From positions 53,586 through 117,585 of the forward strand of contig NZ_LXSQ01000006.1 in assembly GCF_001648475.1 (NCBI RefSeq): a stretch of 64,000 nucleotides of DNA, given 5' to 3'. The notes beneath the pieces were generated by a model. The model worked only from the letters and a program-made list of their open reading frames with translations. It did no database searches and was not told the DNA's origin. The stretch comes from Eikenella halliae (GTDB lineage: Bacteria; Pseudomonadota; Gammaproteobacteria; Burkholderiales; Neisseriaceae). A program made the translations under genes and the position numbers. Of the stretch, positions 1-9,900 are shown one piece after another (the stretch's first letter is position 1; every line of letters starts with the position of its first letter).

Positions 1-2
1 TT

Positions 3-467
3 AAAGTGGGCGATGTGCAGGCTAACACCGTGAAGCTGATCGGCATCGACACCACCAACCTAACCCGTTTCCCGGCCGGCAGCGGCGGCGGCACCTTGAG
101 CAAGATTAAAACCTGGCAGCAGCTGCTGCAGATTTTGGAATATTCCACCTCCGGCGGCGAACAACAATATTACGACTATGCCTTTATGGAAGACGGTATT
201 TCGCGCCAGCTGCCGACCACGGTATCGCCCACGCAAATCAGTATCTCCCTGGGCGACGACCCGACCCTGCCCGGCTACCAGGCGGCGGTGAAGGCGAGCC
301 GTGCGGGCAAACAGGTGCCGCTGCGGCTGAACCTGAAAAACGGCAGCGTGGTGGTGTACAACGGTTATTTGTCGGTAAACGAAACGCCGACTACTACCAT
401 GAACGAGGGCATGAAGATTCAGGCGTCCTACGCCATGAACGGCCGCCCCAACCGCTATCTCGGCTAA
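3..467 (+). CDS. Phage tail tube protein (5' partial)
   Basis: Likely the major tail tube (lambda gpV-like) subunit, which polymerises into the tube through which phage DNA passes. The reading frame is open to the window edge, and the first GTG at 6 sits inside it without a visible ribosome site, so the true start probably lies upstream. The visible 154 residues have the alternating beta-strand pattern of tail tube folds and end in a conserved-looking NGRPNRYLG tail. It lies 13 bp before the G-like chaperone gene, the position gpV holds in lambda. The assignment rests mainly on this order and is moderately sure. Confidence 0.65.
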   Translation, partial: KVGDVQANTVKLIGIDTTNLTRFPAGSGGGTLSKIKTWQQLLQILEYSTSGGEQQYYDYAFMEDGISRQLPTTVSPTQISISLGDDPTLPGYQAAVKASRAGKQVPLRLNLKNGSVVVYNGYLSVNETPTTTMNEGMKIQASYAMNGRPNRYLG

Positions 468-480
468 GGAGGGCTGAAAT

Positions 481-813
481 ATGGCAAGCAAACTGAAACT
501 GCAACCGAACCCGACCTTTAAATTCAAGGTGGAGATTCCGGTGCCCGGCTGTGAGGCCGTGCCGGTGGAATTTGAATTTCGCCACCGTGTGGCGGCGGAT
601 GCCTATAAATTTTACGGCGAATGGTTGGCGCGCGATGAGTTCGGCGGCGACGGCGACACGGAGATGTTGTATGCCTTAATTGCTGGCTGGGACATCGAAG
701 AAGATTACAGCCGCGACAATCTTGCCCTTCTGCTGGCGAACTATCCAGCCGCCGGGCAAGCTTTGGTGGATGGTTACCTTGACGGTCTGCTAAACCGCCG
801 CCGGGGAAACTGA
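481..813 (+). CDS. Phage tail assembly chaperone, lambda gpG-like
   Basis: A 110-residue protein with a good ribosome site (AAGGAGG about 8 bp before the ATG). In lambda-type tails, gpG and the frameshifted gpGT bind the tape measure protein and recruit tail tube subunits; neither stays in the virion. It sits between the tail tube and tape measure genes, as gpG does. The last two sense codons and the stop read GGA AAC TGA. Together with the preceding G they form the heptamer G-GGA-AAC, which lets some ribosomes slip to the -1 frame and continue into the T-like extension at 810-1133. Confidence 0.8.
   Translation: MASKLKLQPNPTFKFKVEIPVPGCEAVPVEFEFRHRVAADAYKFYGEWLARDEFGGDGDTEMLYALIAGWDIEEDYSRDNLALLLANYPAAGQALVDGYLDGLLNRRRGN
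804..810 (+). promoter_or_regulatory. Programmed -1 ribosomal frameshift site (GGGAAAC)
   Basis: The bases G GGA AAC fit the X-XXY-YYZ slippery consensus in the zero frame of the G-like gene and lie directly before its TGA (811-813). Slipping gives GGG AAA C, and the -1 frame is then open from CTG at 810 to the TGA at 1131-1133. Lambda uses GGGAAAG at the equivalent place between G and T. Confidence 0.8.
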
Positions 814-1133
814 TTGCCGCCGCCCGCGCCCTGTATCGGCCGGAAGCCTCGCAGGCAGAAATGGCGGCTTTCGGCCTCACGCCGGATGATTTCGGCGAAG
901 AGGATGCGGTGCAGGTGTGGCCGGACTGTTGGGCGGCGGTACAGCTGTTTGCGGCGGTATCCACCCAGTGGCGGGTGAGTATGGCCGGGGCTTACGGGCT
1001 GGACTACGCCGCGCTGTTCGGCGTGATGCGCTCGTGGGGCATCCGCAAGAAAAAACGGGCGGAAATGCTGCACGATATTAGGGTGATGGAGCAGGCGGTA
1101 TTGGATATGTGGCAGGAGGGTAAAAATGGCTGA
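810..1133 (+). CDS. T-like extension (DUF1799-type) made by -1 frameshift
   Basis: The -1 frame continues from the slippery site without a stop and encodes about 107 residues, giving a G-T fusion of roughly 217 residues. The part from 861 resembles DUF1799 phage proteins, with the motifs VWPDCW, STQWRV and GLDYAAL. An internal ATG at 861 has no ribosome site, which favours production by frameshifting over independent initiation. In lambda the T domain contacts tail tube subunits. The end overlaps the tape measure start by 8 bp (ATGGCTGA), suggesting translational coupling. Confidence 0.75.
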   Translation: MIAAARALYRPEASQAEMAAFGLTPDDFGEEDAVQVWPDCWAAVQLFAAVSTQWRVSMAGAYGLDYAALFGVMRSWGIRKKKRAEMLHDIRVMEQAVLDMWQEGKNG

Positions 1134-4100
1134 TTCAGTAGTAACCATCGGCGCGGAAGTGTCCGGCCTGAAATCCGGGGTGGAAGAGGCCAAGGTATCG
1201 TTGCGCTCGCTGGCGGAAACGGCGGAGAGAGCCGGGCGCCGGGGTGCGGACGGGCTGGATAAAATCGGCCAAGGCGCGGGCGACAGCGCAAAAGAGGTGG
1301 AGCGCGCCAACAAACGCCGCGAACGCTCTTATGCCTCACTGGAAAACGCCATCAAACGCGATATTGCGGCAATGCAGGCCGGCAGCAAAGCCAGCCGTGC
1401 CTACTACGAGGCTTTGGCCGGGCAGCGCGGTTTGGATAAAGCCCGGCTGACGCCGCTGCTGCATGATTTGGAGCGGGCGCGCGAACTGCATTTGGCTAAT
1501 GTGGCGGCAGCGCGGCAGCACAAGCAGATGGTGGGCAATATCACGCTTGGGCAATACAACAATGCCATGCGGCAGGTGCCGGCGCAGTTTACCGACATCG
1601 TAACCCAGTTGGCGGGCGGGCAAAACCCGCTGCTGATTGCCCTGCAGCAAGGCGGCCAGTTGCGTGACAGTTTCGGCGGCTTCGGCACGATGTTTCGCGG
1701 CCTGGCGGCTTCGGTGTCGCTGGGCAAGGTGGCACTATTAGGCTTTGGCGGCGTGGTGGCTGGTTTGGGCTATGCCATGAAACAAGGTAGCGAGGAGGGG
1801 CGCGAATACCAAAAAGCAGTGATTTTTTCCGGCGACAGCGCCGGGCTGACTGCCGGCCAGTTGGCAGATTTGGCTTTATCTGTGGGCAAGGTGAGCGGGC
1901 GCTATAGTGAGGCGCGCGAAGCGGTATTGCAGTTTGTGTCCGGTGGGCGGGTGGCGGCGGATGACTTCGCACAGTTTACCCAATCAGTGGTGCTGCAATC
2001 GCAAGCCACCGGCAAGTCGGTGGAGGATTTGGCGGCTAAGTACGTGGAAATTGCCAACGACCCGCTCAAAGCGGTACTGCAGTTGTCGCGTACTTACCAA
2101 AGTATGACGGCGGATGTGTATGCCCAAGTGAAAGCCCTGCAGGAACAAGGACGGGAGCAGGATGCCATCCGCCTAGTGCAGGGCAAATACGCTACCGAAT
2201 CGGAAGAGATGTCGCGGCGGGTGGTGCAAAACCTCGGCGCGATTGAAAAGGCGTGGCTGGGCATTAAGAACGCTGCCTCCGGTGCTTGGGAAGGTATGAA
2301 AAGCATCGGCCGTGATGCTACCAAGCAGGAACAACTGGATACGTTGAACCGAAGCATCCGTGAGCGAGAGGAATATCAGCGCAATCATCCCGGCAGCCGC
2401 TTGTTTAGCGAACAGGCTCTGAATGCCGACCGCGCGGCGGCTGCTAAGTTGCAGCGCGAATTGGCGCAAGAAAACCAGCAGGCAAAACTACAGCAGGAGG
2501 AGGCTCAGAAACGCCGCCGCAGCGTAGAGATTTTAGATGAGACCAACCGGGCATATGAACGCAACCTGACCGCACGAGAAGAAGAAGCGCGGACAATCGC
2601 CCGTTTAAACCGCAATTTGGCCGAATTCAAGGCCGACCGGAATAATTCGCCGGCACAGGTGCGGCAAATGGAGCAGCAGACAGCTAGGCTGGTGGCGGCG
2701 GCACGCCAAAAACGCGAACAGGCCGAGCAGCGCGAACAGCGACGCAGCCGGCCGCGTGGCGAGCGCAATCAGTTTGCCACCACGGCGCAGGGTTTGCGGC
2801 TGAAGCCTTCGGCCATCGGCACGGTGAACGGGCAGGCGCGGTATGTGGCGCCGGGCACGTTTGCCGCCGCGCAGGCCATGCAGCAGCTGCTCGGCAACAA
2901 ATTGGTGCATTTCTCGGCTTTTAACGACGATTACCACCATTCCGAAGCCTATTTCCGGCGCAAGGGCAACCGCAGCTCCGGCACGCACGGGGCGGGTTTG
3001 GCCTTCGATTTTTCAATCCGCGACCCGCGCAAATCGGAGGAAGTGGAACGGCAAATCCGGGCGTATTTCCGCGAACTCGGCTTGTCGGAAAAAGATTTCA
3101 CGCTGATTAACGAATACAAGCGGCCGAGTGCCGGGGCAAACGGCGGGCATTTCCACCTAAACTGGAATAATGCCCGTATTGCCGCGCAATTTGCCGGCGG
3201 GCTGGACGGCCGCGCCAAGGCATTTGCACGCGGCGGGCTGTTTGCCGAGGCGGAAAAAGCGGCTACCCCTTACGAGCGGATGCTGGCCCGGCTGACGCAG
3301 CAATCAGAAAAGGCCAGCCTGCAGGCGCAGTTGTGGTCGGAAAACCTGGGCAAATCGTTTTCGCACCAGCTGGAATTGCTCGCCAGCCCGGAATATCAGA
3401 AATTCAGCGCCACCGAGAAGGAAACGCTGCTGGCTTTGGCACGAAAAGCCGACGCGCAGGAGCGGGTGAACAGCGTAACCGAGAAATACGAAACGCTGAT
3501 TCAGACGCTGGCGCTGGAAACCAACAAGGGCTTTGCAGATAAGGCGTTTGAATTATCGCTCACCGGCAAAACTGCCGACGAAATCGACCGGCTGCGCTTG
3601 GCGCGCGAATACGACCTGAAAATCCAACAGGCCATCGCCGACGGCGCCAGCCCGGAAATCGTGGACGGATTGCGGCAGCAACAGGAAGCGGCCGAAAAGG
3701 CACGCAAGGAATTCCAGCTGTTGCGGCAGGCGCAAAGCGATGACTGGATGGCCGGCATTAATGACGGCTTCGTTCGTTATACGGATTCCTTTAAGGGAAT
3801 GCGTGAGGAAATGGCGGACGGGGTGGAGCAATCGCTGGGCAAGATGTCGGACGCGCTGGGAACGTTTGTGGCTACCGGCAAGCTGGATTTCCGCGAATTC
3901 ACGGTTTCGGTGTTACAAGACCTATCTAAAATGCTGATTAAAATGGCGATTTTAAATGCCATGAAATCGGCATTCGGCGGTTATGCCGACGGCGGCGTGG
4001 TGGGTGGGCTCAAAGCCGAACTCAAAGGCATGAAAAGCCTGGCGGTTGGCGGCTACACCGGCGACGGCGGCAAATACGAACCGGCCGGCATCGTGCATCG

Positions 4101-4419
4101 CGGCGAGGTGGTGTTTTCGCAGGCGGATGTGCGGCGCTTCGGCGGGGTGCATAAAGTGGAGGCGGCGCGCTTGCGCGGCTATGCCGACGGCGGCGTGGTG
4201 GGGATGACCCCGGCGCTGGCGGCGGCGGTGTCCGGCGGCGGGCAGCCAAACAATATGCAGGTGAGCATTGTGATCAACCAAGACGGCAGCAGCGAAGCCA
4301 GCAGCCAAGGCAACAGCGAAATGGCTAAAGCGTTGGCGGTGGCGCTGCCGGGCATGATTGAGCAATGGTTCGTGGATAACGTGGCCCGTGTGGGCGGGCG
4401 TTACCACCGGAGTAATTAA
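1126..4419 (+). CDS. Phage tail tape measure protein with embedded M15-like peptidase
   Basis: At 1097 residues this is the longest tail gene. It sets tail length and is ejected ahead of the DNA. Residues 1-130 and 390-560 are charged and helical, consistent with coiled coil. Residues 175-220 form a hydrophobic Gly/Ala-rich stretch, and the C-terminal part resembles the lambda tape measure C-terminal domain. Between about 570 and 690 lies a separate module with His621-x6-Asp628 in the context GTHGAGLAFDF, and His675-Phe-His677. This is the signature of M15 D,D-peptidases (SxHxxGxAxD with a later His). Such a module would cut peptidoglycan during DNA entry. Catalytic activity is inferred from these residues only. 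Confidence 0.88.
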   Translation: MADSVVTIGAEVSGLKSGVEEAKVSLRSLAETAERAGRRGADGLDKIGQGAGDSAKEVERANKRRERSYASLENAIKRDIAAMQAGSKASRAYYEALAGQRGLDKARLTPLLHDLERARELHLANVAAARQHKQMVGNITLGQYNNAMRQVPAQFTDIVTQLAGGQNPLLIALQQGGQLRDSFGGFGTMFRGLAASVSLGKVALLGFGGVVAGLGYAMKQGSEEGREYQKAVIFSGDSAGLTAGQLADLALSVGKVSGRYSEAREAVLQFVSGGRVAADDFAQFTQSVVLQSQATGKSVEDLAAKYVEIANDPLKAVLQLSRTYQSMTADVYAQVKALQEQGREQDAIRLVQGKYATESEEMSRRVVQNLGAIEKAWLGIKNAASGAWEGMKSIGRDATKQEQLDTLNRSIREREEYQRNHPGSRLFSEQALNADRAAAAKLQRELAQENQQAKLQQEEAQKRRRSVEILDETNRAYERNLTAREEEARTIARLNRNLAEFKADRNNSPAQVRQMEQQTARLVAAARQKREQAEQREQRRSRPRGERNQFATTAQGLRLKPSAIGTVNGQARYVAPGTFAAAQAMQQLLGNKLVHFSAFNDDYHHSEAYFRRKGNRSSGTHGAGLAFDFSIRDPRKSEEVERQIRAYFRELGLSEKDFTLINEYKRPSAGANGGHFHLNWNNARIAAQFAGGLDGRAKAFARGGLFAEAEKAATPYERMLARLTQQSEKASLQAQLWSENLGKSFSHQLELLASPEYQKFSATEKETLLALARKADAQERVNSVTEKYETLIQTLALETNKGFADKAFELSLTGKTADEIDRLRLAREYDLKIQQAIADGASPEIVDGLRQQQEAAEKARKEFQLLRQAQSDDWMAGINDGFVRYTDSFKGMREEMADGVEQSLGKMSDALGTFVATGKLDFREFTVSVLQDLSKMLIKMAILNAMKSAFGGYADGGVVGGLKAELKGMKSLAVGGYTGDGGKYEPAGIVHRGEVVFSQADVRRFGGVHKVEAARLRGYADGGVVGMTPALAAAVSGGGQPNNMQVSIVINQDGSSEASSQGNSEMAKALAVALPGMIEQWFVDNVARVGGRYHRSN

Positions 4420-4755
4420 ATGGCAATCGAAACATTCGGCTGGCCGGTGGAGGCCAAGCTCACGGCAGAGCACAAATTCGCCGTGCGCACGGTGAAATTC
4501 GGCGACGGCTACGAGCAACGGCAGGCGCTCTCGCTGCGGCCCAAGCTGCAGACTTGGGAAGTAACCTTGGGCGGGCTGCCGGAAACGTTGGCACAAGTGC
4601 GGGCGTTTTTGGATGCCCATGCCGGGGTGCGGGCGTTTTATTGGACGCCGCCGGGGCGGGAAAGGCTGCTGGTTAAGGTGGCGGAATACCGCGAAGCGCA
4701 CCAGGGCGGCAAGGTGTGGCAGTTGTCTTGGAAATTTGAAGAGGTGCTCGCATGA
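4420..4755 (+). CDS. Minor tail protein, lambda gpM-like
   Basis: A 111-residue protein of the phage minor tail family typified by lambda gpM. Recognisable stretches are an N-terminal FGWPVEA, the central VKFGDGYEQRQ and a C-terminal WQLSWKFEEV. It begins directly after the tape measure stop codon and overlaps the L-like gene by 4 bp (ATGA). In lambda, gpM joins the tail-tip complex between the baseplate proteins and the tube. Gene order and sequence agree. Confidence 0.85.
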   Translation: MAIETFGWPVEAKLTAEHKFAVRTVKFGDGYEQRQALSLRPKLQTWEVTLGGLPETLAQVRAFLDAHAGVRAFYWTPPGRERLLVKVAEYREAHQGGKVWQLSWKFEEVLA

Positions 4756-5477
4756 ACCCGCGTATGAAGCAGTTGTCGATTCCGATGCTGCGGGCGTTGT
4801 CGGCGGCGGATCAGGGCGTGTTGGTGGATTTGTGGGAGTTGGATTTGCGGCCGTTGGGCGGCGAAATCCTGCGCTACTGCAATTTGCTGAACGAACTCTC
4901 GCAGCCGGTGGTATGGAAGGGGCAGGCTTATCAGGGTTTGCCGATTCAGGCCGATGGTTTCGAATCGAGCGGCCAGGGGGCGGGCAACCGGCCCAAGGTT
5001 ACGCTGGCTAATGTGTACGGCACGGTTACCGGCTTGTCCGAGCAGTTCGGCCAGCTTATCGGCGCGGAAGTATGGCGCCGGCAGACGTATGCCCGCTTTT
5101 TGGATGCCGCCAACTTCGCGCTGGGCAACCCGCAGGCCGACCCGGCGCAGGAAATCGTGAGCAAGTATCTGGTGGAGCGGATGGTGTCGCTTACCGCCGA
5201 ATCGGCGCAGTTCGAGCTGGCCGCACCGTCGGAAGCGGACGGGGCGGTGATTCCGGCGCGGCTGATGCTGCACGATTACTGCCCGTTCGATTATCGCGGC
5301 GAAGCCTGCGGCTATCGGGGCCGGCCGGTGGCCGACCGCTTCGATATGCCTACTGACGACCCGGAAAAAGATGAATGCAGCCGCAAGCTGCAGGGCTGCA
5401 AGGCGCGCTTCGGCGAAACCGCCGCTCTGCCCTTCGGCGGCTGGGTGGGGGTGGATAAAACTTTGACGGCCTCTTAA
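4752..5477 (+). CDS. Minor tail protein, lambda gpL-like, with four-cysteine Fe-S site
   Basis: A 241-residue tail-tip protein of the gpL family. The C-terminal domain contains Cys177, Cys186, Cys209 and Cys216, with intervals of 9, 23 and 7. From memory this is the same spacing as the cysteines reported to bind an iron-sulfur cluster in lambda gpL, so a cluster is likely here. It starts inside the end of the M-like gene. Two direct DUS copies fill the gap to the K-like gene. Confidence 0.85.
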   Translation: MNPRMKQLSIPMLRALSAADQGVLVDLWELDLRPLGGEILRYCNLLNELSQPVVWKGQAYQGLPIQADGFESSGQGAGNRPKVTLANVYGTVTGLSEQFGQLIGAEVWRRQTYARFLDAANFALGNPQADPAQEIVSKYLVERMVSLTAESAQFELAAPSEADGAVIPARLMLHDYCPFDYRGEACGYRGRPVADRFDMPTDDPEKDECSRKLQGCKARFGETAALPFGGWVGVDKTLTAS

Positions 5478-5502
5478 GGCTACCTGAAAAGGCTACCTGA
5501 AA
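5477..5502 (+). repeat. Two direct DNA uptake sequences between tail genes L and K
   Basis: Two copies of AGGCTACCTGAA lie head to tail (5477-5488 and 5490-5501) and fill the whole gap between the stop of the L-like gene and the ATG of the K-like gene. No separate Shine-Dalgarno is visible, so the K-like gene appears to start directly out of the uptake sequence. Confidence 0.9.
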
Positions 5503-6239
5503 TGTTGAAACTGACTAAAAACGTGCAGGCGGAAATTTTGGCGCACGCGGCCAAGGAAGCGCCGCAAGAATGCTGCGGCCTGATTGTGCAGGCGGGCGGG
5601 AAACAGTTGTATCGCCCCTGCGGCAACGTGGCGGCCGACCCATCGGTACGTTTTGAAATCGCGACGCTGGATTTAATTGAAGTGTCGGATCAGGGCGAGG
5701 TGTGCGCCATCGTGCATTCGCACCCGCAGGGCGAACCGTGGCTGTCCGGTGCCGACCGGCAAATGCAGGCGGCCAACGGCCTGCCTTGGGTGCTCGCTGT
5801 TTCAGGTAGCCTGAAAGTGTTCGCGCCGGTGCCGCATTTGCGCGGGCGGGTGTTTGAATACGGGCGTTTTGACTGCTACAGCCTGTTGGCGGATGCCTAC
5901 CATCTGGCGGGGATTGATTTGCCGCCGGTGCAGCGTGGCGATATAGACGATGACGCAGCGCAGGGGCGTTTTTTGGCGCTGGCATCGGCGGCAGGGTTTG
6001 CGCGGGTGCGCGATTTGCAGCCCGGGGACGTGGTATTGACCGAATTCGACGGGCTGGCTTCGCACGTGCTGCTGTATTTGGGCAACGGCGAAATGCTGCA
6101 CCACGCTTTCGGCCAATTAAGCCGCCGCGATGGCTACGGGCCTTATTGGCAACGGCACACGCACAGCGTTTGGCGGCACCGGCAATGGCAGCCTGAAATG
6201 CTGCAGGCGGTGCTGAATGATTTGGAACACGCATCATGA
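5502..6239 (+). CDS. Tail tip assembly protein, lambda gpK-like (JAMM + NlpC/P60)
   Basis: A 245-residue two-domain hydrolase. The N-terminal domain is a JAB/MPN metalloprotease fold with Glu23 and the JAMM motif His72-Ser-His74-x7-Ser82-x2-Asp85. The C-terminal domain is NlpC/P60-like with Cys125 in the FDCYSL motif, His188, and a third polar residue near His200. In lambda, gpK assists tail-tip assembly, and the NlpC/P60 half probably cleaves cell-wall peptides. A reverse-complement DUS (5801-5812) lies in the linker between the domains and is translated. The gene shares an ATGA overlap with the I-like gene. Confidence 0.88.
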   Translation: MLKLTKNVQAEILAHAAKEAPQECCGLIVQAGGKQLYRPCGNVAADPSVRFEIATLDLIEVSDQGEVCAIVHSHPQGEPWLSGADRQMQAANGLPWVLAVSGSLKVFAPVPHLRGRVFEYGRFDCYSLLADAYHLAGIDLPPVQRGDIDDDAAQGRFLALASAAGFARVRDLQPGDVVLTEFDGLASHVLLYLGNGEMLHHAFGQLSRRDGYGPYWQRHTHSVWRHRQWQPEMLQAVLNDLEHAS

Positions 6240-6967
6240 TTACAGTTTGCTTGCACGGCGGCCTGCGCGAATACGGCCGCCGTTTTGATTTGCACGCCGC
6301 CAGCCCGGCGGAGGCGCTGCGGGCGCTGCTTGTCCAGCTGCCCGGCTTTCGGGAGATTTTAAGCAGCGGCTTTTATCAAGTGCGCTTCAACGGCCACGAT
6401 TTCTGCGAGGCGGAACTGGAGCACGAATTCAGGCAGCCTGAAAGCGGTATTTTGCACCTTGTGCCGCGCATTCAGGGCGCGGGCAAGGCAGGGCAGATTA
6501 TCGCCGGCGTGGTGTTGATTGTGTTCGCCTGGTGGAATCCGTTCGGCTGGGCGGCGGCCGGGGCATTGATGAGCGCCGGTGTGGGTTTGGTGGCGGGCGG
6601 GATTGCGCAGATGCTGGCGCGGCCGCCGAAATTGGACACCGAGCAGCGCGGGCAGAAAACGGGGCGCAATACGGCGTTTTCCAATTTGGACAACACGGCG
6701 GCGCAAGGCCAGCCGGTGCCGTTGGCTTACGGCGAGGCGTATTGCGGCAGCCGGGTGGCGTCGCAAGGCGTGATGTCGCGCCGGGTGGATACCGACGGCG
6801 ATCCGGTGTTGCAAAATCCGACGGCGGCCGACGTTACCCTGCGGCTGGTAAAAACGCCGATTGCCGGACAGGCGGCCAAAGCGCCGAACGGGCAGTATTA
6901 CGACACGGATTTTAATGATGATTCGGTGCGCGCCCGCAACTACACGGCGGCACTGCAGCAAAATTAG
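6236..6967 (+). CDS. Tail assembly protein, lambda gpI-like
   Basis: A 243-residue protein of the lambda tail assembly I family. Its ubiquitin-like N-terminus (VCLHGGLREYGRRFDL) is followed by a Gly/Ala-rich hydrophobic stretch around residues 84-125 and a polar tail. gpI acts with gpJ and gpK in building the tail tip and is not kept in the virion. It overlaps the K-like gene by 4 bp and lies 9 bp before J, the conserved K-I-J order. Confidence 0.85.
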   Translation: MITVCLHGGLREYGRRFDLHAASPAEALRALLVQLPGFREILSSGFYQVRFNGHDFCEAELEHEFRQPESGILHLVPRIQGAGKAGQIIAGVVLIVFAWWNPFGWAAAGALMSAGVGLVAGGIAQMLARPPKLDTEQRGQKTGRNTAFSNLDNTAAQGQPVPLAYGEAYCGSRVASQGVMSRRVDTDGDPVLQNPTAADVTLRLVKTPIAGQAAKAPNGQYYDTDFNDDSVRARNYTAALQQN

Positions 6968-6976
6968 GAGTAAACA

Positions 6977-9900
6977 ATGGGTGGGCAGAAAAGCGGCGGC
7001 GGCGCGCGTACGCCGTATGAAGCACCGAATAAGTTGTCTTCGGCGCAGATGCTGCGCATCGTGGACGTGATCAGCGAAGGGGTGGTGGCCGGGTTTGCCA
7101 ACGGCAACGATGCGCCGTTTAAAAGCGTGTTTTTTAATGATACGCCGGTGCAAAACCCGGACGGCAGCTACAACTTCAAAGGCGTAACGGCGGTATTCCA
7201 GCGCGGCACGCCCGACCAATCCTATATTCCGGGCTGGGAGAGCGTGGAGCGCACGGTGTCGGTGTCCAATCCGGTGAAAAACCAAAGCCCGGTTATCCGC
7301 ACCGTATCCGACGGCGGCCCGACCCGGCTGCGGGTGACGGTGGGGGTGGAGCGCAATGCGGCAATACAAGATAACGGCGACACGCTGGCGGCGAATACCA
7401 CGCTGATTATCCAGCTGCTCAACGATGACGGCGTGCAACAGCAGCGCCATGTGAACTTTACCGAGAAGGGCAGCGGCGCGTTTTACCATGACGAGGTATT
7501 CGACCAGCTGCCGAAAGCGCCGTTTTCGATCAAGGTTTCGCGCCCCACGCCAGACAGCAACAGCGACAAAATCCAAAACAACACCTTTTTTGCCAGTTAC
7601 GTAGAGATTACGGATGCCAAACTGTGCTACCCGTTTACCGCGCTGGCGGCTTTGAGTATCGATTCCGACCAGTTCGGCGGGCAAAACCCGCGCCGCAACT
7701 ATCTGATTCGCGGCATCGAGGTGCAGGTACCATCCAATTACGACCCGGAAACGCGCACTTACAGCGGCTTGTGGGACGGCAGCTTTAAAACCGCCTGGAC
7801 CAATAATCCGGCCTGGGTGTTTTACGATTTGGTGCAGCAGGAGCGCTACTCCACGCTGGCCTTGCGCCTGGCGCCGGAAGACATCGACAAATGGAGCCTG
7901 TATCAGGTAGCCCGTTATTGCGACGAGATGGTGCCGGACGGCTTCGGCGGCCGCGAACCGCGCTTTACCTGCAATGCCTACCTGACCGACCGTCGGCAGG
8001 CGGGCGAGCTGCTCACCGAACTGGCCTCAGCCTTTTGCGGTATGCCGCTGTGGAACGGCAACCAACTGTCGGTATTGTTGGATCAGGGCGGCGACCCGGT
8101 GGCGCAATACGACAACAGCAATGTGGTGGACGGGCAGTTTGCCTACAACGGCGTGGCGCTGAAATCCACCTACACCGCCGTATTGGTGCGCTTTGCCGAC
8201 AAATACGACAGTTACCGCAGCAAAACCGAATATGTGGCCGATGCAGAGGCGGTGGCGCGCTACGGCTTAAATATCCAGTCGGTAACCGCGTTCGGCTGCA
8301 CCACGCGCGGGCAGGCGGTGCGTTACGGGCAATGGATACTGCAAACCGGGCTGCGCCAGCAGGATGCGGTGTCGTTTACCGTGGGGCGCGAAGGGCTGAA
8401 ACACCTGCCCTACGACATTATCCAAATCGCGGACAACCACTTTGCCGGCGCACAGCTGGGCGGGCAGGTGCAGGCGGTAAGCGGCCGGGTGGTTACCCTC
8501 GACCGCACCATCACGGAAAATTTGGCCGGTTGGTGGTTCCAATACCTTGCGCTCGAGCAAAACGCACAGGGCGAAACCGTGCCGAAGCACTACAGCCTGA
8601 AAGTGGTTTCCCAGCCGCAGCCCAATCAGCTGCTGCTGGAAAAAGAACCGGCCTCTCTGGCCTACAACGACCATTGGGCTTTGTCCGGCAAGGTGGTGCC
8701 GCGCCAGTATCGGGCGGTAAGCATCAAAGAAAACACAGATGACGGCACTTATACCATTACTGCGCTGCGCCACGACCCGGCCAAATACGCGGCGGTGGAC
8801 AACAGTGCCGCGCTGTTTGCAGCCGGTGCCACCACCAACCACGGGCGGCAGCCGCAGCTCGGCAACGGTAATTTGTCCACCAACGGGCGCGATTTAACCC
8901 TAAGCTGGGAAAACCTAAGCGCCGACGGGCAGGTGGTGAGCTACGACATCAAGATTTTTAAAGACGGCCGTTTGTGGCGGCATATCCCGGATGCGCCCAG
9001 CGCCGAAATCAGCCTGCAGGGGCTGCCCAACGGCGATTACCGCGCCGAAATTCGCGGGCGCACTGCGCGCGGCGTGCTGTCTAAACCCTTAGAAAAGGCT
9101 TGGAGCCTGAACTACACCATTACCGGGGTGCGGCCCACGCCCAAGCTGTTTGCCATCGGCTTAAATTGGACGCTGCCCAGCCCACTGCTGGCGGAAGCGC
9201 ACACCGAAATCCGCTACGGCAGGAGCAACGACTTTAATCAGGCTATGCCGCTGGCGAAACTGCCCGCGCCGCAAACCGATTACCAACTCACCAACGTCAA
9301 AACCGGCGAGCATTGGTATTTCTGGCTGCGCCTGGTGGACAGTGCCGGGCTGGCCGGAGAATGGACGGCGCCGGTGGACGGGGTGTGCAGCGACGACCCC
9401 AGCCTGCTGCTCGAGCAGTTGAAAGGCAAAATCGGCAAAGAACAGTTTGCACCGGGCGCCGGGGAAGACTTGGTGAATCTGGTGGGCAACCTTGCCGGCA
9501 GCCAAGGCATGGCCGGCAACACCGGCAAGCAGGCCGGCAAGTGGGATTTTTACAGCCAAATGAACGAGGCGGATTATGTGTTATCCAAACGCATCAACGC
9601 CGTGCGTTCGCAGTTCGGTGGGCAAATCGCCACCGTGGCCGAGGAAATGAAAACCCTTGCCACCCGCACCGAAGCGCAGGCGCGCAAAGTGGAGGCGGTG
9701 GAAAGCGAGGTGGACAGAGCCAAGGCGTCGGTAACGCAGGTGGCACAGTCGTTTGCCGATTTGAGCGGCAAATTGAGCGCGGCCTACACCCTGAAAGTGA
9801 GTACCGACACCCGCACCGGAACTAAGGTGGTGGGCGGTATCTCGCTGTTGGCGGACGGTACCAACGGTCAGTCCGAGGTAGTGATTCAGGCCGACAAGCT

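Noticed and set aside
3952..4701. 249-codon minus-strand open frame opposite the tape measure gene
   Set aside because: Shadow of GC-rich coding DNA on the other strand; rich in His, Arg and Pro, with no ribosome site.
6359..7684. 441-codon minus-strand open frame opposite genes I and J
   Set aside because: Shadow frame. The plus-strand tail genes are well supported by order, motifs and ribosome sites.
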